NCBI GenBank assembly: GCA_964247055.1
Contig: OZ176053.1
Location: forward strand, 6,448,001-6,512,000
Direction of reading: 5' to 3'
Source: Paragordius varius
Lineage: Eukaryota > Nematomorpha
DNA: 64,000 nt
In this document: piece by piece, positions 39,101 to 50,068 of the stretch
How the letters are laid out: each line of letters begins with the position of its first letter
Position numbering within the stretch: the stretch's first letter is position 1
Position numbers and translations under genes: made by a program
The notes under the pieces: generated by a model
What the model saw: only the letters and a program-made list of their open reading frames with translations
Database searches by the model: none
Told to the model about the DNA's origin: nothing

Positions 39101-40270
39101 AAAAAGATATTATTGAAGTTTTGTTAAAATATTTTCAAACATTATTTTATGTTTATGTTTGCAGTTTTTTTAGTTTATAATCCAAAATTTAGATAGCGCC
39201 TAAATCCAATTCAAATGATTTTAAAATCAATATACATATAAATTTTAAAGCAGCTAAAATTAAATTAATTAATCTTTTAACTATAATTTGTTTTTATCTG
39301 CTAATTGGTAACAATTTTACAAAAAATACGAAAAATAATTAATGGCAAAAAGTTTCAAATTAGCATATTATTACTTTTTAATATTTCGTGCCAAAACACT
39401 CAAACATATCTATAACAAATTTAAAATGGTTCATGAAAAGAAAACTACCCAACCTATTAGTTTATAAAGTGTTTGCAAAAAATCTGGAAGACATTTTATG
39501 GATATAAGGATTACTCACAATATTTTTTGGATAATGTTCCTAACATGCAATAGAGTGCTTTATACCCAATATCATGGTTTACAATAAATCGCTCTTAGAG
39601 AAAGAAAGCGAATTACCCAAAGTCTATTTTTTTGATAGCAAAAATCTAAATTTTTTACATATGTCTTATTTAACAGTATCGATAAAATATTATAAACGAA
39701 CCCTTTAACCACATGCAAGACATATAATTAAACAATAATTCAGATGATTTTAAATTCTCCCAAATTATACTTATTAAATAAATAAATTGGATCTATGAAC
39801 GTAAAGGCCGAAATTTGATAAAAGCGTCGTATTAAAAAAGAAATTTTTTCTTTATAAATGTTATTTTTTGGATTTTTCAACTTTTTTGGCCAGACGGGGT
39901 TTTACACCCTTTGAAAATTGATATACGCTTTTATAAAATTTTTGTTTTTAGTGTTATCAAATTAATTATAATTTTAATATTTTGTTAGATTGTGACAAGT
40001 CCAGATTACGGTATCTACAGTAATCAATCCTTTAAAGAATGCCTAAATCGTATTAACATAAAAACTAAAGCTGGTCAAGTAAATGCTCAACATTGCATAC
40101 AAGAATTCGAAACACATTTCGGTACTAAACGACAATTGGCCAAATATTTGTTTATGCAAAATTATTATAAAACAAGAAATATCCACAAGTCGAAAAAGCC
40201 GATAAAAAGTAAGCCGAAGAAAAATCAAAAGCCTCTGACTAAAAAGCGTAAACATTTAGCAAAAATGTAA
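36109..40270 (+). CDS. Chondroitin synthase/polymerising-factor-like (CHGN family) Golgi protein, structure partly resolved
   Basis: The large open exon (36109 to about 37410-37590) starts with a type II membrane anchor (YPILVIICGILLANYTPI, about residues 35-52). The family block FDVINYDY follows, then LINGYRRWEPQRGTEYILNV, the hallmark seen in CHSY and CHPF as NGYRRFxPxRGxxY. Then come NVLYIITESF and LYVPLPFTYFDTDII. The region aligned to the DxD metal site has ITES, as in non-catalytic CHPF-type subunits. A last exon (39989-40270) has SFKECL and HFGTKRQLAKYLFMQ, matching the CHSY/CHPF C-terminus, then a basic tail. The exon or exons joining the two were not found, and no donor in the large exon fits phase 0 of the last one. 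The N-terminal fringe-like domain of full-length CHSY/CHPF is absent. Family assignment is firm; subfamily is not. Confidence 0.68.
37594..38489. other. Probable intron of the CHGN-type gene
   Basis: AT-rich DNA between the two recognised coding parts. I looked for the expected GFWR or ACFYNSDY-like coding stretch and did not find it. Confidence 0.4.
38490..38925. mobile_element. CAGTATG-family MITE (copy 3), carrying a nested hAT element
   Basis: The left end reads CAGTATGCATATTAATTTTG then GTCAATTCACATCATTTTGG. The right end is its inverse, closing in GCATACTG-TA. The inverted ends are about 65 bp and also share AATACAGTAG. The interior is mostly the inserted element at 38572-38787, so the original element was only about 210 bp. 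Confidence 0.7.
38572..38787. mobile_element. hAT MITE with perfect 8-bp target duplication
   Basis: The ends are CAGAGGCGTAGC and GCTACGCCTCTA. ACAAATGG is repeated exactly on both sides (38564-38571 and 38788-38795). Termini and duplication length are diagnostic of hAT. The 216-bp non-coding interior has GC-rich ends (CTCGCGCCCGG, GGCGCG). Confidence 0.9.
38926..39988. other. Probable intron of the CHGN-type gene
   Basis: AT-rich sequence. A frame at about 39599-39707 (ESELPKVYFFDS region) is open behind an acceptor-like CTTAG but has no clear family match, so I do not call it an exon. Confidence 0.35.
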
Positions 40271-40322
40271 AATAAATAATAAATTATGCTCAATGTTTGA
40301 TATATATTTATTTTATTGTTAA

Positions 40323-40554
40323 TTAAAACTCTCTTGGGCCTATTATACAGTTTAATCCAGTTGAAAACTCAAATAAATCTATTTTAAAATTTAAATTTTC
40401 GTCAGCTATAGTTGGTAAGCATCCAGATGCAAATTTTTTTGTGCAAATAAATCGGAAGTACGATGGGGAAAAGTTAGCTAAACAACTCATTTTTTTAAAA
40501 AAAAACATGTCGTGTGAACTTTATTGTTTGATGGATATAAATATACATCTATAA
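40323..40554. other. Possible small exon, strand unresolved
   Basis: Two overlapping frames look less AT-biased than the surroundings. On the plus strand, 40351-40554 follows an acceptor-like TTATACAG and includes KHPDANFFVQINRKYDGEKL before a stop. On the minus strand, 40323-40508 includes ASGCLPTIADENLNFKIDLF and ends just past the stop of the CHGN-type gene. I recognise neither, and they cannot both be real. Confidence 0.25.
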
Positions 40555-41439
40555 ATGATTAAATTTATTAAGGTGTGAATGACCAAAATTGAAATGATAT
40601 ATATTTTCTTGAACAACTATTTTAAACTTAATAACAAATTTCAGCGATCATTTTTTAAAGAATGTTTTGAAGTTTACACAAAAATATTATATTTTAATCA
40701 ATTTGGATTATCGCAAAAAGTCACAAAGTTTTAAATAGCACAAAAAGAGGAAATGGTCCAAAAAAAGTTTGCATAAAAAAGGTTCAACTGCATGGATATT
40801 TAGCAAAATTCTTTATGGGCTTTGTAGATTATAAGTATTATTTGATGGTTGAATATAATCAGATCCCTGAAAATTTCAATAATTTATATACCGAATATTA
40901 CATTTACAGTTTTCTAGATCTTTTTATTAACTACAAAGGTGTTCGATTTTCACTTATTGATGCAAACTCCAGACTTTCCATTAGTATAACAAAATAAGGT
41001 CTAAAATTTATTTTACACCCGTTAAAAACACGCTTAACAAAATATTCATCCATAATTATGTACGCTTGCATATGATCGAAATTTGCAAAAAGTTCCCTTA
41101 TTTAAAAATGAATCAGAACAAAACGAACTATTTACTAATTATTATTTATCTAAATAGCATATTTTCAACATTAATCTTACTTTTGATTTCTGGAGTATCG
41201 TTATCAGGTAATTAAAATGTATGTTGCATTTCAAGTTTATTTTATTAAACAATATCTTTATGTACATGTAGCAAAAAAATAGTTTATTTTATTATTGGAA
41301 TAGGACCGACCACACCCCATGATTAACAAAATAGACACCGATCATTTTTTCGAAAAAATTACTGCTAAAATGTATATGTTTCAGAGTGCTTTTGTTTTTA
41401 AGGCTTACAAGTGATTCAAGATTGCTCTGTTGTGGTAAC
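40555..41439. other. Intergenic DNA without a recognised gene
   Basis: AT-rich. An open frame at 40815-40997 has no recognisable family signature and could be chance or a distal exon of the unresolved unit to its left. Confidence 0.35.
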
Positions 41440-42143
41440 TAGGGTTGTGATTTTGACCTAGTTCGAACCTATGTCAGACCGAATGTTAGCCTTAAAAATA
41501 AATAAATAAATATATAAAAAAATTATTTAAAAAAGGTTTTTAATAAAAAATAAATTTTTTAAAAGTATCACTAACACCATACTAATATTTTAAATTTTAT
41601 AAAATTACATTTAACGATATTTCCTAATCATACAGAAGGTCGATAAGAATTGCGTTAAGAATTAAATTATATAAACAAAGATTTAAATTATTAATAGTGA
41701 AAAGAAAAGGCCGAATATAGAATCGCTTGAAACCAAATGCTAATTTATGCTCTAGTCATTGACCCACAAATTTAATAAAATTTATTATTACAAATACAAA
41801 AGTCAGTCAATAAATATTTCTTCCTCATGTTCATCACTGCTAGTTGTCTCAACATCATGCCATAAGTTATATTAAGGCCATTAATTTATTAAAACGATTT
41901 TCATCCAAACGATTTATGTGTATGTATATATTTTCTGCATAAAAAACTTCTTTCCACTGACTACTTGAAGCGAGTATAATTTTCCTGACTAGTGATGACA
42001 ATTATTGATAGTCGGTAAATGTCCGATAAACTTCCAAAATTCATAACATTTTAAATGAAAAAAAAATAAATAAAATGACCCAGGTCATTTTTTTCGTGGT
42101 CGCGACCTAGCCCTAGGTCTTTGGCATGATCGCCACAACCCTA
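41440..42143. mobile_element. hAT-like DNA element, about 700 bp
   Basis: It begins TAGGGTTGTGATTTTGACCT and ends with the inverse CACAACCCTA, with further inverted similarity inside (GACCTAG against CTAGGTC). The 8-bp flanks GTGGTAAC and GATGTAAC match at 6 of 8 positions. The interior is non-coding and contains AAATAAATAAATA-type runs. Confidence 0.65.
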
Positions 42144-43029
42144 GATGTAACTGATATCAGAAAACAAAATTACGCATATTTTGGTAAATAACTATTTTTA
42201 TGATTCGATTATGATGAACATTATCACCTCAGAATTATGATTAAATTTTTTGGCCTTTTAATTTAAATTGAATATGATTTTACAGCCAAATTTAAAAGCA
42301 GACGAATATTCAAATTAGTATGAGTAGTATGAGCTAGAAATATAGCATCCTGGGACTTATAAAACTGTTAAAATATTTACTTTATTATTAACAGAAGAAC
42401 AATGTAAAATAAAATTTAAAGTATAATAACTTTCAAAACAATATTTTAATTACAAGATTCTGATCTGGGATATGAAATCTCAATATATAATCGTGGAAAA
42501 AAATGCAAAGGTCATGATAAACAGTGGTACAAAAAATATCCCGATGAAATATATATATTCTGATAGGATAATGTATAAAGATTATCAAAATACTTTTGGT
42601 TTTGGCCCCTTAAGAGTGATTTAAAAAACACACTTTCGTTGTAACTGCTCCATATCAGAAAACGCAAATTATGACGGATAAAATTTTGGTGAAAGCCAAA
42701 TGATTCATTGCAAAAAATATCACTAAAATATATCACAACTACATTTAAAAGGCAAAACAATATTTTATTTTAAATTTTATGGGCTTTGAAAATCTCAAAT
42801 TTTTGGACCAGTCCAAAATGCGCAAGTTTTCTTAAAATAAAGACGAAAGGGTTGAGAATTCGTGAAAAAATTTATAATTTTGACATCAAAAAAATTATTC
42901 CAAAAAATGAATTTATGTTTAATGAATCCTTTTATCCCATTTATAATCGAATAAAAAGGCCTGAAAATCCTAGGTTAATGCTATTTTCATTGTAAGGTGT
43001 ACCTTTAGTATTTAATAACGCAGATAATT
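42144..43029. other. Intergenic DNA without a recognised gene
   Basis: AT-rich sequence; short open frames at 42512-42995 on both strands look like chance. Confidence 0.35.
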
Positions 43030-44600
43030 ATTACTTAAAACTTGAAGCAATACATTCCGTCCTCCGATTCAAATTTGGGTAGTTGGATACCCCATGTTTA
43101 AAATTTTATAATAAAAAAAGGAAGAAATTTGAAATCATGGCAAAAGCTTGCGTTTATATAACATAAAAATAAAATATATAAAAAATTTATTTAAAAATAG
43201 TTGATATTACTTATAAGGTAAGACAAAGGTAAAAATCTAGCCAAAATGACATCTGTCCACAAGCTAAATATAAAAATAATGCAAAATATACATACCAAAT
43301 TTTATGTTTACATTAATGTTAAATGTGAATTTAATAATAAAAAGTAAACTTAAAATTGCGGTATCCAAATACCCCAGGCTTAATTTAAGTCGGTTCCAAT
43401 TTAAATTTTGGCTTTTATTTTATAAAAATTATATAAATAAGCCAAAATATCCAAATAAAATTTCGTTTTGTAATAAGTTCCGTGTCAAACTACTTCAACG
43501 TCATTTTTATTTTGCAAAGATGGAATTTAAAGCAAAATCATAGTTAATTTTTTATTTAACACATCGATTCATATTGGGGCTCTTTAATACCCCAGACTAT
43601 ATCTGAGTTGGGATTTTTAAAACTACTGAAGGAACCAATTTAAATTTATGATTCTATCCTTATAAAAAATTATATAAATTCAGCAAAACATCTAAATAAA
43701 ATTTTGTTTTGAAAAAAAAGCTTCATGTCTAACTACTTTGACGCCATTTTTATTTTACAAAATTTTTGCAAAATATCGTCTTCATTTAATTTAAGGGTAA
43801 AATAGCTTATTTTTTATTTAAATTACATCTAACATTGATATAGATAGAAAACCCGGTTTATTTTGTATTATTTTTCAATTTTATCATTGCACACATGTCT
43901 CGTTGACTAAATATTTACCTTACGGTTTTAGCGTGAAATAAGTACTATCAAGTATTTTTGAATAAATTTTTTCATATATTTCGGTTTATTAATGTTATAT
44001 AAGTGCAACTTTTCTCATGGTTTCGATCCCTTTCATATTTTTTAAAGAATTTAATTTTGCACAGGCCTGGGGTAATTAACTGCCCCAATTTGAATCGAAA
44101 GACTAAAATGAATTTGTAGCGAAGTGTTAAATCATAACTACCATTGATAGAAACAGATAAAGTGGTTTTTTGTATTATTTTTAATTTTGCTAATGTACAC
44201 CTGTCATGTTGACTAAATTTTTAGCTTTGGGTTTAAGCTTAAAATAAGTAATTACAAACAAATTATTTGAAAGAATATAGGTTTAAACCTTAGTCCAGTT
44301 ACCCCAATATGAATACAAGGATTAAAATAAATATGTTGTATCCAGATTCTTAAAATCAATTAAACACGACATTTTGCAAAAATATTGTAAAAAAATGGCA
44401 TCGAAGTTGTATGTTATACAACATTATTTAAAAAACTAAATTTATTAGATATTTTGGTTTTTTTATATAATTTTTATTAGGATAGAAGCTAAACCTCAAA
44501 TTGAAACTGTTTTAAATAGATTTTTATAAAATAAAGTTAAATATAGATTGGATAATTTGGATACCCCGATTCGGAAAAGTTCAACATTACTACATAAAAT
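43030..44600. mobile_element. Cluster of GGGGTA-TIR element copies, rearranged
   Basis: At least six end-like blocks of the family occur within 1.6 kb: near 43067 (TTTGGGTAGTTGGATACCCC), 43360 (GGTATCCAAATACCCCAGG), 43565 (ATATTGGGGCTC), 44063 (AGGCCTGGGGTAATTAACTG), 44290 (GTTACCCCAATATGAAT) and 44560 (GGATACCCCGATT). The internal AAAATGGCGTC-type stretch recurs in both orientations (about 43490, 43731 and 44392). This implies several copies inserted next to or into each other. Exact limits of each copy cannot be set by eye. Confidence 0.6.
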
Positions 44601-45059
44601 TTTTTTTAGTAGGGACATATTTATTTTTATTACTTCATATTTAAATCAAATTGCCATATACATATAAAATATCGAGCTCTTGATATTATAAGTTAGAACC
44701 AAGGTTTGATCCTATTCTCATAATTAAGTAGAGAAAAAATTTAAAATAAATTGATTAACGTTTCATTCATTTTAACAATGATTAACGTGTGATCTCTCCT
44801 CCATTTTTCTTTTATCCACACTAGCAAAAGTTAAATATTGGTTTATAAAATCGTATTAAACAAGAAAAATACTTTTACAGTATAATAAATATGCATTCGG
44901 TTGAATTAAGCTAGAATATCCATACGTTATATTTTAAAGAATATTAAATCTATTAAACATTTGTATAAATATATAGGATATAGTCGATTGGATTTATTTC
45001 ACCTGTAAATGCCAAATATATCTTCATTTATTTCATACATATCTTTATATAAACTTATC

Positions 45060-45215
45060 ATTATATCCCTAGAAGTCAACCCGACCCCCGACGCAACTAG
45101 ACGGCTGTCACTGAACCACCATTGACTGGTGTATGGAAGGGCAGCAAGGGACGTCTTTTGTGGACAGTGGCGACGTGGGTCTGCTACACCCTTTTCTTGA
45201 TACACCTTGATCCAA
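45060..45215. other. GC-rich block just upstream of the spenito-type gene
   Basis: About 150 bp of roughly 55% GC stands out in DNA that is otherwise near 25% GC (AACCCGACCCCCGACGCAAC and AGGGACGTC regions). The minus strand is open from 45205 to 44999, but I do not recognise the product. It could be promoter or 5'UTR of the gene starting at 45244, or a fragment of a mobile element. Confidence 0.4.
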
Positions 45216-45243
45216 GTATTATGAAATTATTATTCTATAGCTA

Positions 45244-47895
45244 ATGCCGCCTTCTGTACAATATCGATCCTTATGCATAAGTGAAGTCAATAGAAATGTT
45301 ACCGACAACGCATTACGCGAGGAAATTTATAAGAAATTCGAAAAGTTTGGTGACTTTTTCAACATAAAAATATCATTTTTTAACAACCAAAGAGTTGCAT
45401 ATATAAATTTTACCTATGATGAAGATGCCAGAAAGGCTCATCAGGAATTCCATAATATGCACTTATTTGGAAAATCTGTTAAAGTTGAACCTGTTCCTAT
45501 TAAAACTAATCCTAGAAACCGTCGAGATGGAAGTCGCAGTCCTAGCCCTTTATATAAGAAAAAAATTGGGGAGAGTAGTCCACCTTATAGCTCTTTAACT
45601 CATGAAATACGTTCTACCAATCAAAAATTTAGTGATGAATACTACGATGCCCCTCCATTTTATAATGAGCCACCTCCAAAATCACGTTATATCGACGAAT
45701 ATTATGATGACGAATACCATCGGTATCCTCCTCACGGCCCACCATTATCTTTCAAGCATAAGCCAATTGACATTTACCCACTTGATGCTACGCGTAGTCT
45801 ATTTATTGGTAATATTCCTGATGACATCGAAGAATCTGAAGTATTTAAAATTTTTAAACCGTTTGGTCCTATAACTGACGTCGATGTTAAACGCGCTGCT
45901 AAGGGCAAAACTACCGCATATGCATTTGTCAAATATTTCACTTTAGATTACGCCTTAAGGGCGAAAGATGAAATGCAAGGTCAATTAATTGGAAAGCTTA
46001 GTTGCAAAATTGGTTTTGGAAAACCTAGTCCTACCAAAAAATTATGGGTTGGTGGTTTGGCCCCATGGACAACTTACTCATTATTAGAACGTGAATTCGA
46101 ACGTTTTGGGCCAATCACAAAAATTGATTATTATAAAGGAGATTCGTTTGCATTTATTTTATATGACAATTTAGATTCATCTGAGTTGGCGTATCATGAA
46201 ATGAAAGGTATAGACATCATATCCGGTCCGCCAGGTAGTGGTGGGCCACCTGCTCGAATCATGACTGATTTTGCGGATCAAAAGCCAGTTTTTTATGACA
46301 AAACGAGCGTATATGAATTCCTTGATTCATTGCAGCACCGCCATGCTGCTACACCCCCACCTCAACAACCGTATGTTCATGGCAGACGACCATTACCATT
46401 TGATCCTGCCCCTCGAAGGCCTTTGCCTCCACCCTCTCACATGGGACCTGGAGGAGTGGACATGGACGATATGGGTCCACCTCCCCCTTCTCGGCATCAT
46501 CACAGATACTCAACATCTTTTGATCATCACCACCAGCATCCACTAGACATGGGTCCTTCATCATATCGTAGAGGTCCGGCGGTTACTCCCCAATATCATC
46601 ATACAACTTCCTCCGCCTCTACCATGCATAATAATGTTGGTCGAACCACACTCCACAATAATAGTGGTAACAATAGATTGGGTCCTGATCGTGAAGAGGG
46701 TGAAATGAGAGAAGATGAAGACTCTAACACTGGACCATCACGATACAGAAAAACTGCAAGGACTGATGCATACCATTCTCAGGAGACAGCTTTTACCAAA
46801 TCTAACACGAGTCAGATTAAATCACTTGTTGATCGTAATGGTGATGATCCATCCTCCTTATCGTTTGAACTAAGGAATCGTAATTCATCCGGTGCTAATG
46901 CAGGCGATAATCAATCCGTTCACTCATCATCGCATGGTAAACATGGACGAACCACATCTAGCCGCAATCGGAGTATTAAACGAAAAAGAAGTGTTTCATC
47001 CACTCGGAGTCAAGCAGGAGCCAAAAGTTCTTCTTCCGGCCAAATTAGTAGGAGTCATTCCAAATCAATGTCCCCTTCTTCTGCTCGATTATCTCATAAA
47101 ACATCTCGTATATCGAATGGTAAGCGAACACATGCACGATCAAGTTCTCACAGTTCAAGTTCAAGCAGTCAGAGTGGCTCATTTTCATCAGACCAAGTTG
47201 CTACGGCTTCACGGTCTGATAGCCGTAAGGACTTGATTAATGTTACAACACTTGAGGCGCTTGTCACTCATTTAGAACCGGCCTATTGGCATGGACATTT
47301 TACGATAAAAAACAGCCTTTTCCCGATCGTTTTGTATCCTTTGAAACGGGGAACATCCCTTTTTGCTAAATCCGTCATTATGCCCTTATTACAAGGCATT
47401 AATGAACTTAAAATTGTTCAACGATTCAGGCTCGATTCCAATAAAATTGATGATATGGCCAAATTGATTCACAAAGTTGATGATGACTTGGACGAGCTTG
47501 ATGTATCATCAAACGCCGCAAGTGGTGGTAACCTACAATACACTATTAATTTGGCCCTTGACGCTGATTTAGAAATTGGTACCAAAAATATAATTAACAA
47601 CAATTCAACAAATGAAACCGATCAGCAAACCCAAAATAATCATAAAAGGCATCTTAAAGACCTTATTAATTACTTGGTTTCTAAGAATGCTGCCGGTGTG
47701 GCACTGCTTAAAACACCCACCAATGAAGAACATATAGTTTATGCCTTCCCCCCATGTGATTTCTCTAAACAATTTTTTGCTAAAAGTTATCCCAAACTAA
47801 TATTACCAAACGAATCTGCATCCGGATCAAACAATGCCGTCATCCATCATTATCTTTTGATTGTTATCCTTAAAGGAGCCTCTAAAAAACATTAA
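45244..47895 (+). CDS. nito: Spenito/RBM15-type RNA-binding protein, intronless coding region
   Basis: Proteins of this family sit in the nuclear m6A methyltransferase complex and influence splicing and Wnt signalling. One open frame encodes 883 residues. RRM1 spans about 7-82 (RSLCISEVN, VAYINF), RRM2 about 182-261 (RSLFIGNIP, YAFVKY) and RRM3 about 264-335 (KKLWVGGLAPWTTYSLLERE, FAFILY). A His/Pro-rich then Ser/Arg-rich low-complexity region covers about 350-660. A SPOC domain covers about 665-881 (LEALVTHLEPAYWHGHF, then LKNSLFPIVLYPLKRG-like core, then HHYLLIVILKG). Three RRMs plus a C-terminal SPOC at under 1,000 residues fit spenito/RBM15 rather than the giant split ends. The first ATG follows CTATAGCTA at 45244, and no upstream in-frame extension is needed. 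Confidence 0.95.
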   Translation: MPPSVQYRSLCISEVNRNVTDNALREEIYKKFEKFGDFFNIKISFFNNQRVAYINFTYDEDARKAHQEFHNMHLFGKSVKVEPVPIKTNPRNRRDGSRSPSPLYKKKIGESSPPYSSLTHEIRSTNQKFSDEYYDAPPFYNEPPPKSRYIDEYYDDEYHRYPPHGPPLSFKHKPIDIYPLDATRSLFIGNIPDDIEESEVFKIFKPFGPITDVDVKRAAKGKTTAYAFVKYFTLDYALRAKDEMQGQLIGKLSCKIGFGKPSPTKKLWVGGLAPWTTYSLLEREFERFGPITKIDYYKGDSFAFILYDNLDSSELAYHEMKGIDIISGPPGSGGPPARIMTDFADQKPVFYDKTSVYEFLDSLQHRHAATPPPQQPYVHGRRPLPFDPAPRRPLPPPSHMGPGGVDMDDMGPPPPSRHHHRYSTSFDHHHQHPLDMGPSSYRRGPAVTPQYHHTTSSASTMHNNVGRTTLHNNSGNNRLGPDREEGEMREDEDSNTGPSRYRKTARTDAYHSQETAFTKSNTSQIKSLVDRNGDDPSSLSFELRNRNSSGANAGDNQSVHSSSHGKHGRTTSSRNRSIKRKRSVSSTRSQAGAKSSSSGQISRSHSKSMSPSSARLSHKTSRISNGKRTHARSSSHSSSSSSQSGSFSSDQVATASRSDSRKDLINVTTLEALVTHLEPAYWHGHFTIKNSLFPIVLYPLKRGTSLFAKSVIMPLLQGINELKIVQRFRLDSNKIDDMAKLIHKVDDDLDELDVSSNAASGGNLQYTINLALDADLEIGTKNIINNNSTNETDQQTQNNHKRHLKDLINYLVSKNAAGVALLKTPTNEEHIVYAFPPCDFSKQFFAKSYPKLILPNESASGSNNAVIHHYLLIVILKGASKKH

Positions 47896-50068
47896 ATCTT
47901 TCATTTGCATAGCTATACATATCTTATTGGCATTTCTTTCAATCATTATCTGATGTGTATCATTCATATTGATCTTTAAATTTCTTCATCTATATTTTTT
48001 AGTTTATCTTATATATTATCCTATTTTATCCTGATAAAAATATACAAATCCATTTTCGCTTCATAAGTATTTTTGGTATAATTATATCTATCCAATGTGG
48101 TACCGTGTTGTAATCCTAACAGTAATTTTTTATATGATACCCATATATATATAGATCTATATACATTTTGCATGTTTAGGTTATTCTATCATTTTTATTC
48201 TGTGTTTTCTATGTGTCATAATTTAATAAATATTTGAACCAATGACAAATAAATATATAATCAGTTTGAAATTATTCTTATATATCATGGATTTTTCCCT
48301 CCATAAAATTATCTTTTACCTTTATTCTTACGTGGATTATTTATTTTAAAAATATTTATCATCGATGATATATTCCATTCCAAGGATCTCAACTAAATAT
48401 ACATATTGCTCAATCGAAAATTCCGCCGTGTATAGTGCAATATATTTTGCGATATTTATTATTTATATATTTTAGGATTATGAATCATTCAAAAATATTC
48501 AAATTACATATCAATTTACCAAATATTATGTTGCATTTATAAGGAGGCATCATATAAAATTATCCTTCAAGTTATAATCATGTTATTCCGAATCATTTCC
48601 TGTTTATGAATTTGAATCAAAAATTTATAATATTTGGTAATTGGCTCATATATATTTACAACCGATGAATTATTTTATTTGAGACTTACTGCAGGAGCTC
48701 ATTTCAGTTATTAATTGTTTAAATCGTAATAATTTAAATTAATCACATATCAACAAGAAAACAAGAGTTTTTTACAGACATACATATGATTCCTTTATGA
48801 AATTCTCTGATTAGGATTTATATTGATGTTAAAAAATAAAAATTCCATAAACGACTTCCTGCCAATAATTTTTTAAATTTAAATAGCCTCAATCATATGT
48901 AGAAAATCCAATTAGACATAATTGTTAGTCTATTTTTTTAGTTATGTTTTTGCATATGAAATTAATTTATTATCTTAATCTCGATATATAGACTTGTAAT
49001 CATAATATTTTTAAAAATAAATAAAGAATATTCAAGTGTTAATAAAGTGGCATTTGCGGAAATTGAGCACGATTATATATAATGATCAATAAAAAAGAGT
49101 TATCCATTAAATTGAAATATAAATAAAATCCCATTTATTGCCAAATATACTCGGATTTATTTAAAATAAAATGTTAATATCATGACTTCTAAACTTTCAT
49201 ACGCATAGAAGTTTCGATAAAAAAATTTGCCATGATAAAAAAGAAATTGTAAAAAAGCATTAAACATAAAAACCATTAAATTCCGCTTGGCGAATCAGTT
49301 TCATATGCAAATAAGACTTAGATTTTTTTAACACGATATATTGGATATCTATATATATATAGTAAATATGTAATTAAAATATATAACAACAACTTTTATC
49401 CTTAAAATACGCCAAAGTGTGCAATTTTTTAGCTTGAAAAATGGTGTCTTTCATAGATCCTCTGAAAAATTGTCAAATCTTTATCGATAATACATGTGAT
49501 TTTAGGATTGTCATAAAAAAATAACAAATAATAGTTGACCTCTATAGTATTATTTGACCTAATGTGCGATTATGCGATTTTTGATTTTGGCTAAGAGCAG
49601 AAATCTTTAATAACTTTTTACTATTTTATCCGCATTTATCATTTCGATATTCACTATCCTGATTATTGAATGATATATGATTAACAATTATTTTTTAGTT
49701 ATATAAATTGATAAACAAATTACTTAGTATTTGATCAACTTAATGTATTACTAACTAGTCAGATCAACACCAGCGGTAATTTCTTTAAATCTCATTATCG
49801 TATAACTGTTGTATATAGAGCTCATGAATCATATACTACGTCATACCAAATTATAACAAGGCAGTAATATTTTGATTCGAAAACACATTGACCCTTTTAT
49901 ATGATTATTTTTCTTAAATATCTTTATATATTTCGCATTGGACGATTACAATAAAATTTTCTTTCTTTTGTTCGAAACTTTCCTGTTTTTGTTTTTAAAC
50001 CGTGTGATAAGCGATGCTAATGCTGTTCAAAGAATGCATGCATAAAATTGGCATATAAAAAATCTTTT
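47896..50068. other. 3' flank of the spenito-type gene and intergenic DNA
   Basis: The first few hundred bases should be 3'UTR. The rest is AT-rich, and I see no gene, transposon ends or tandem repeat. Confidence 0.45.

Noticed and set aside
45416-47236. Several shorter frames on both strands inside the spenito-type gene
   Set aside because: All are out-of-frame shadows of the 883-residue protein.
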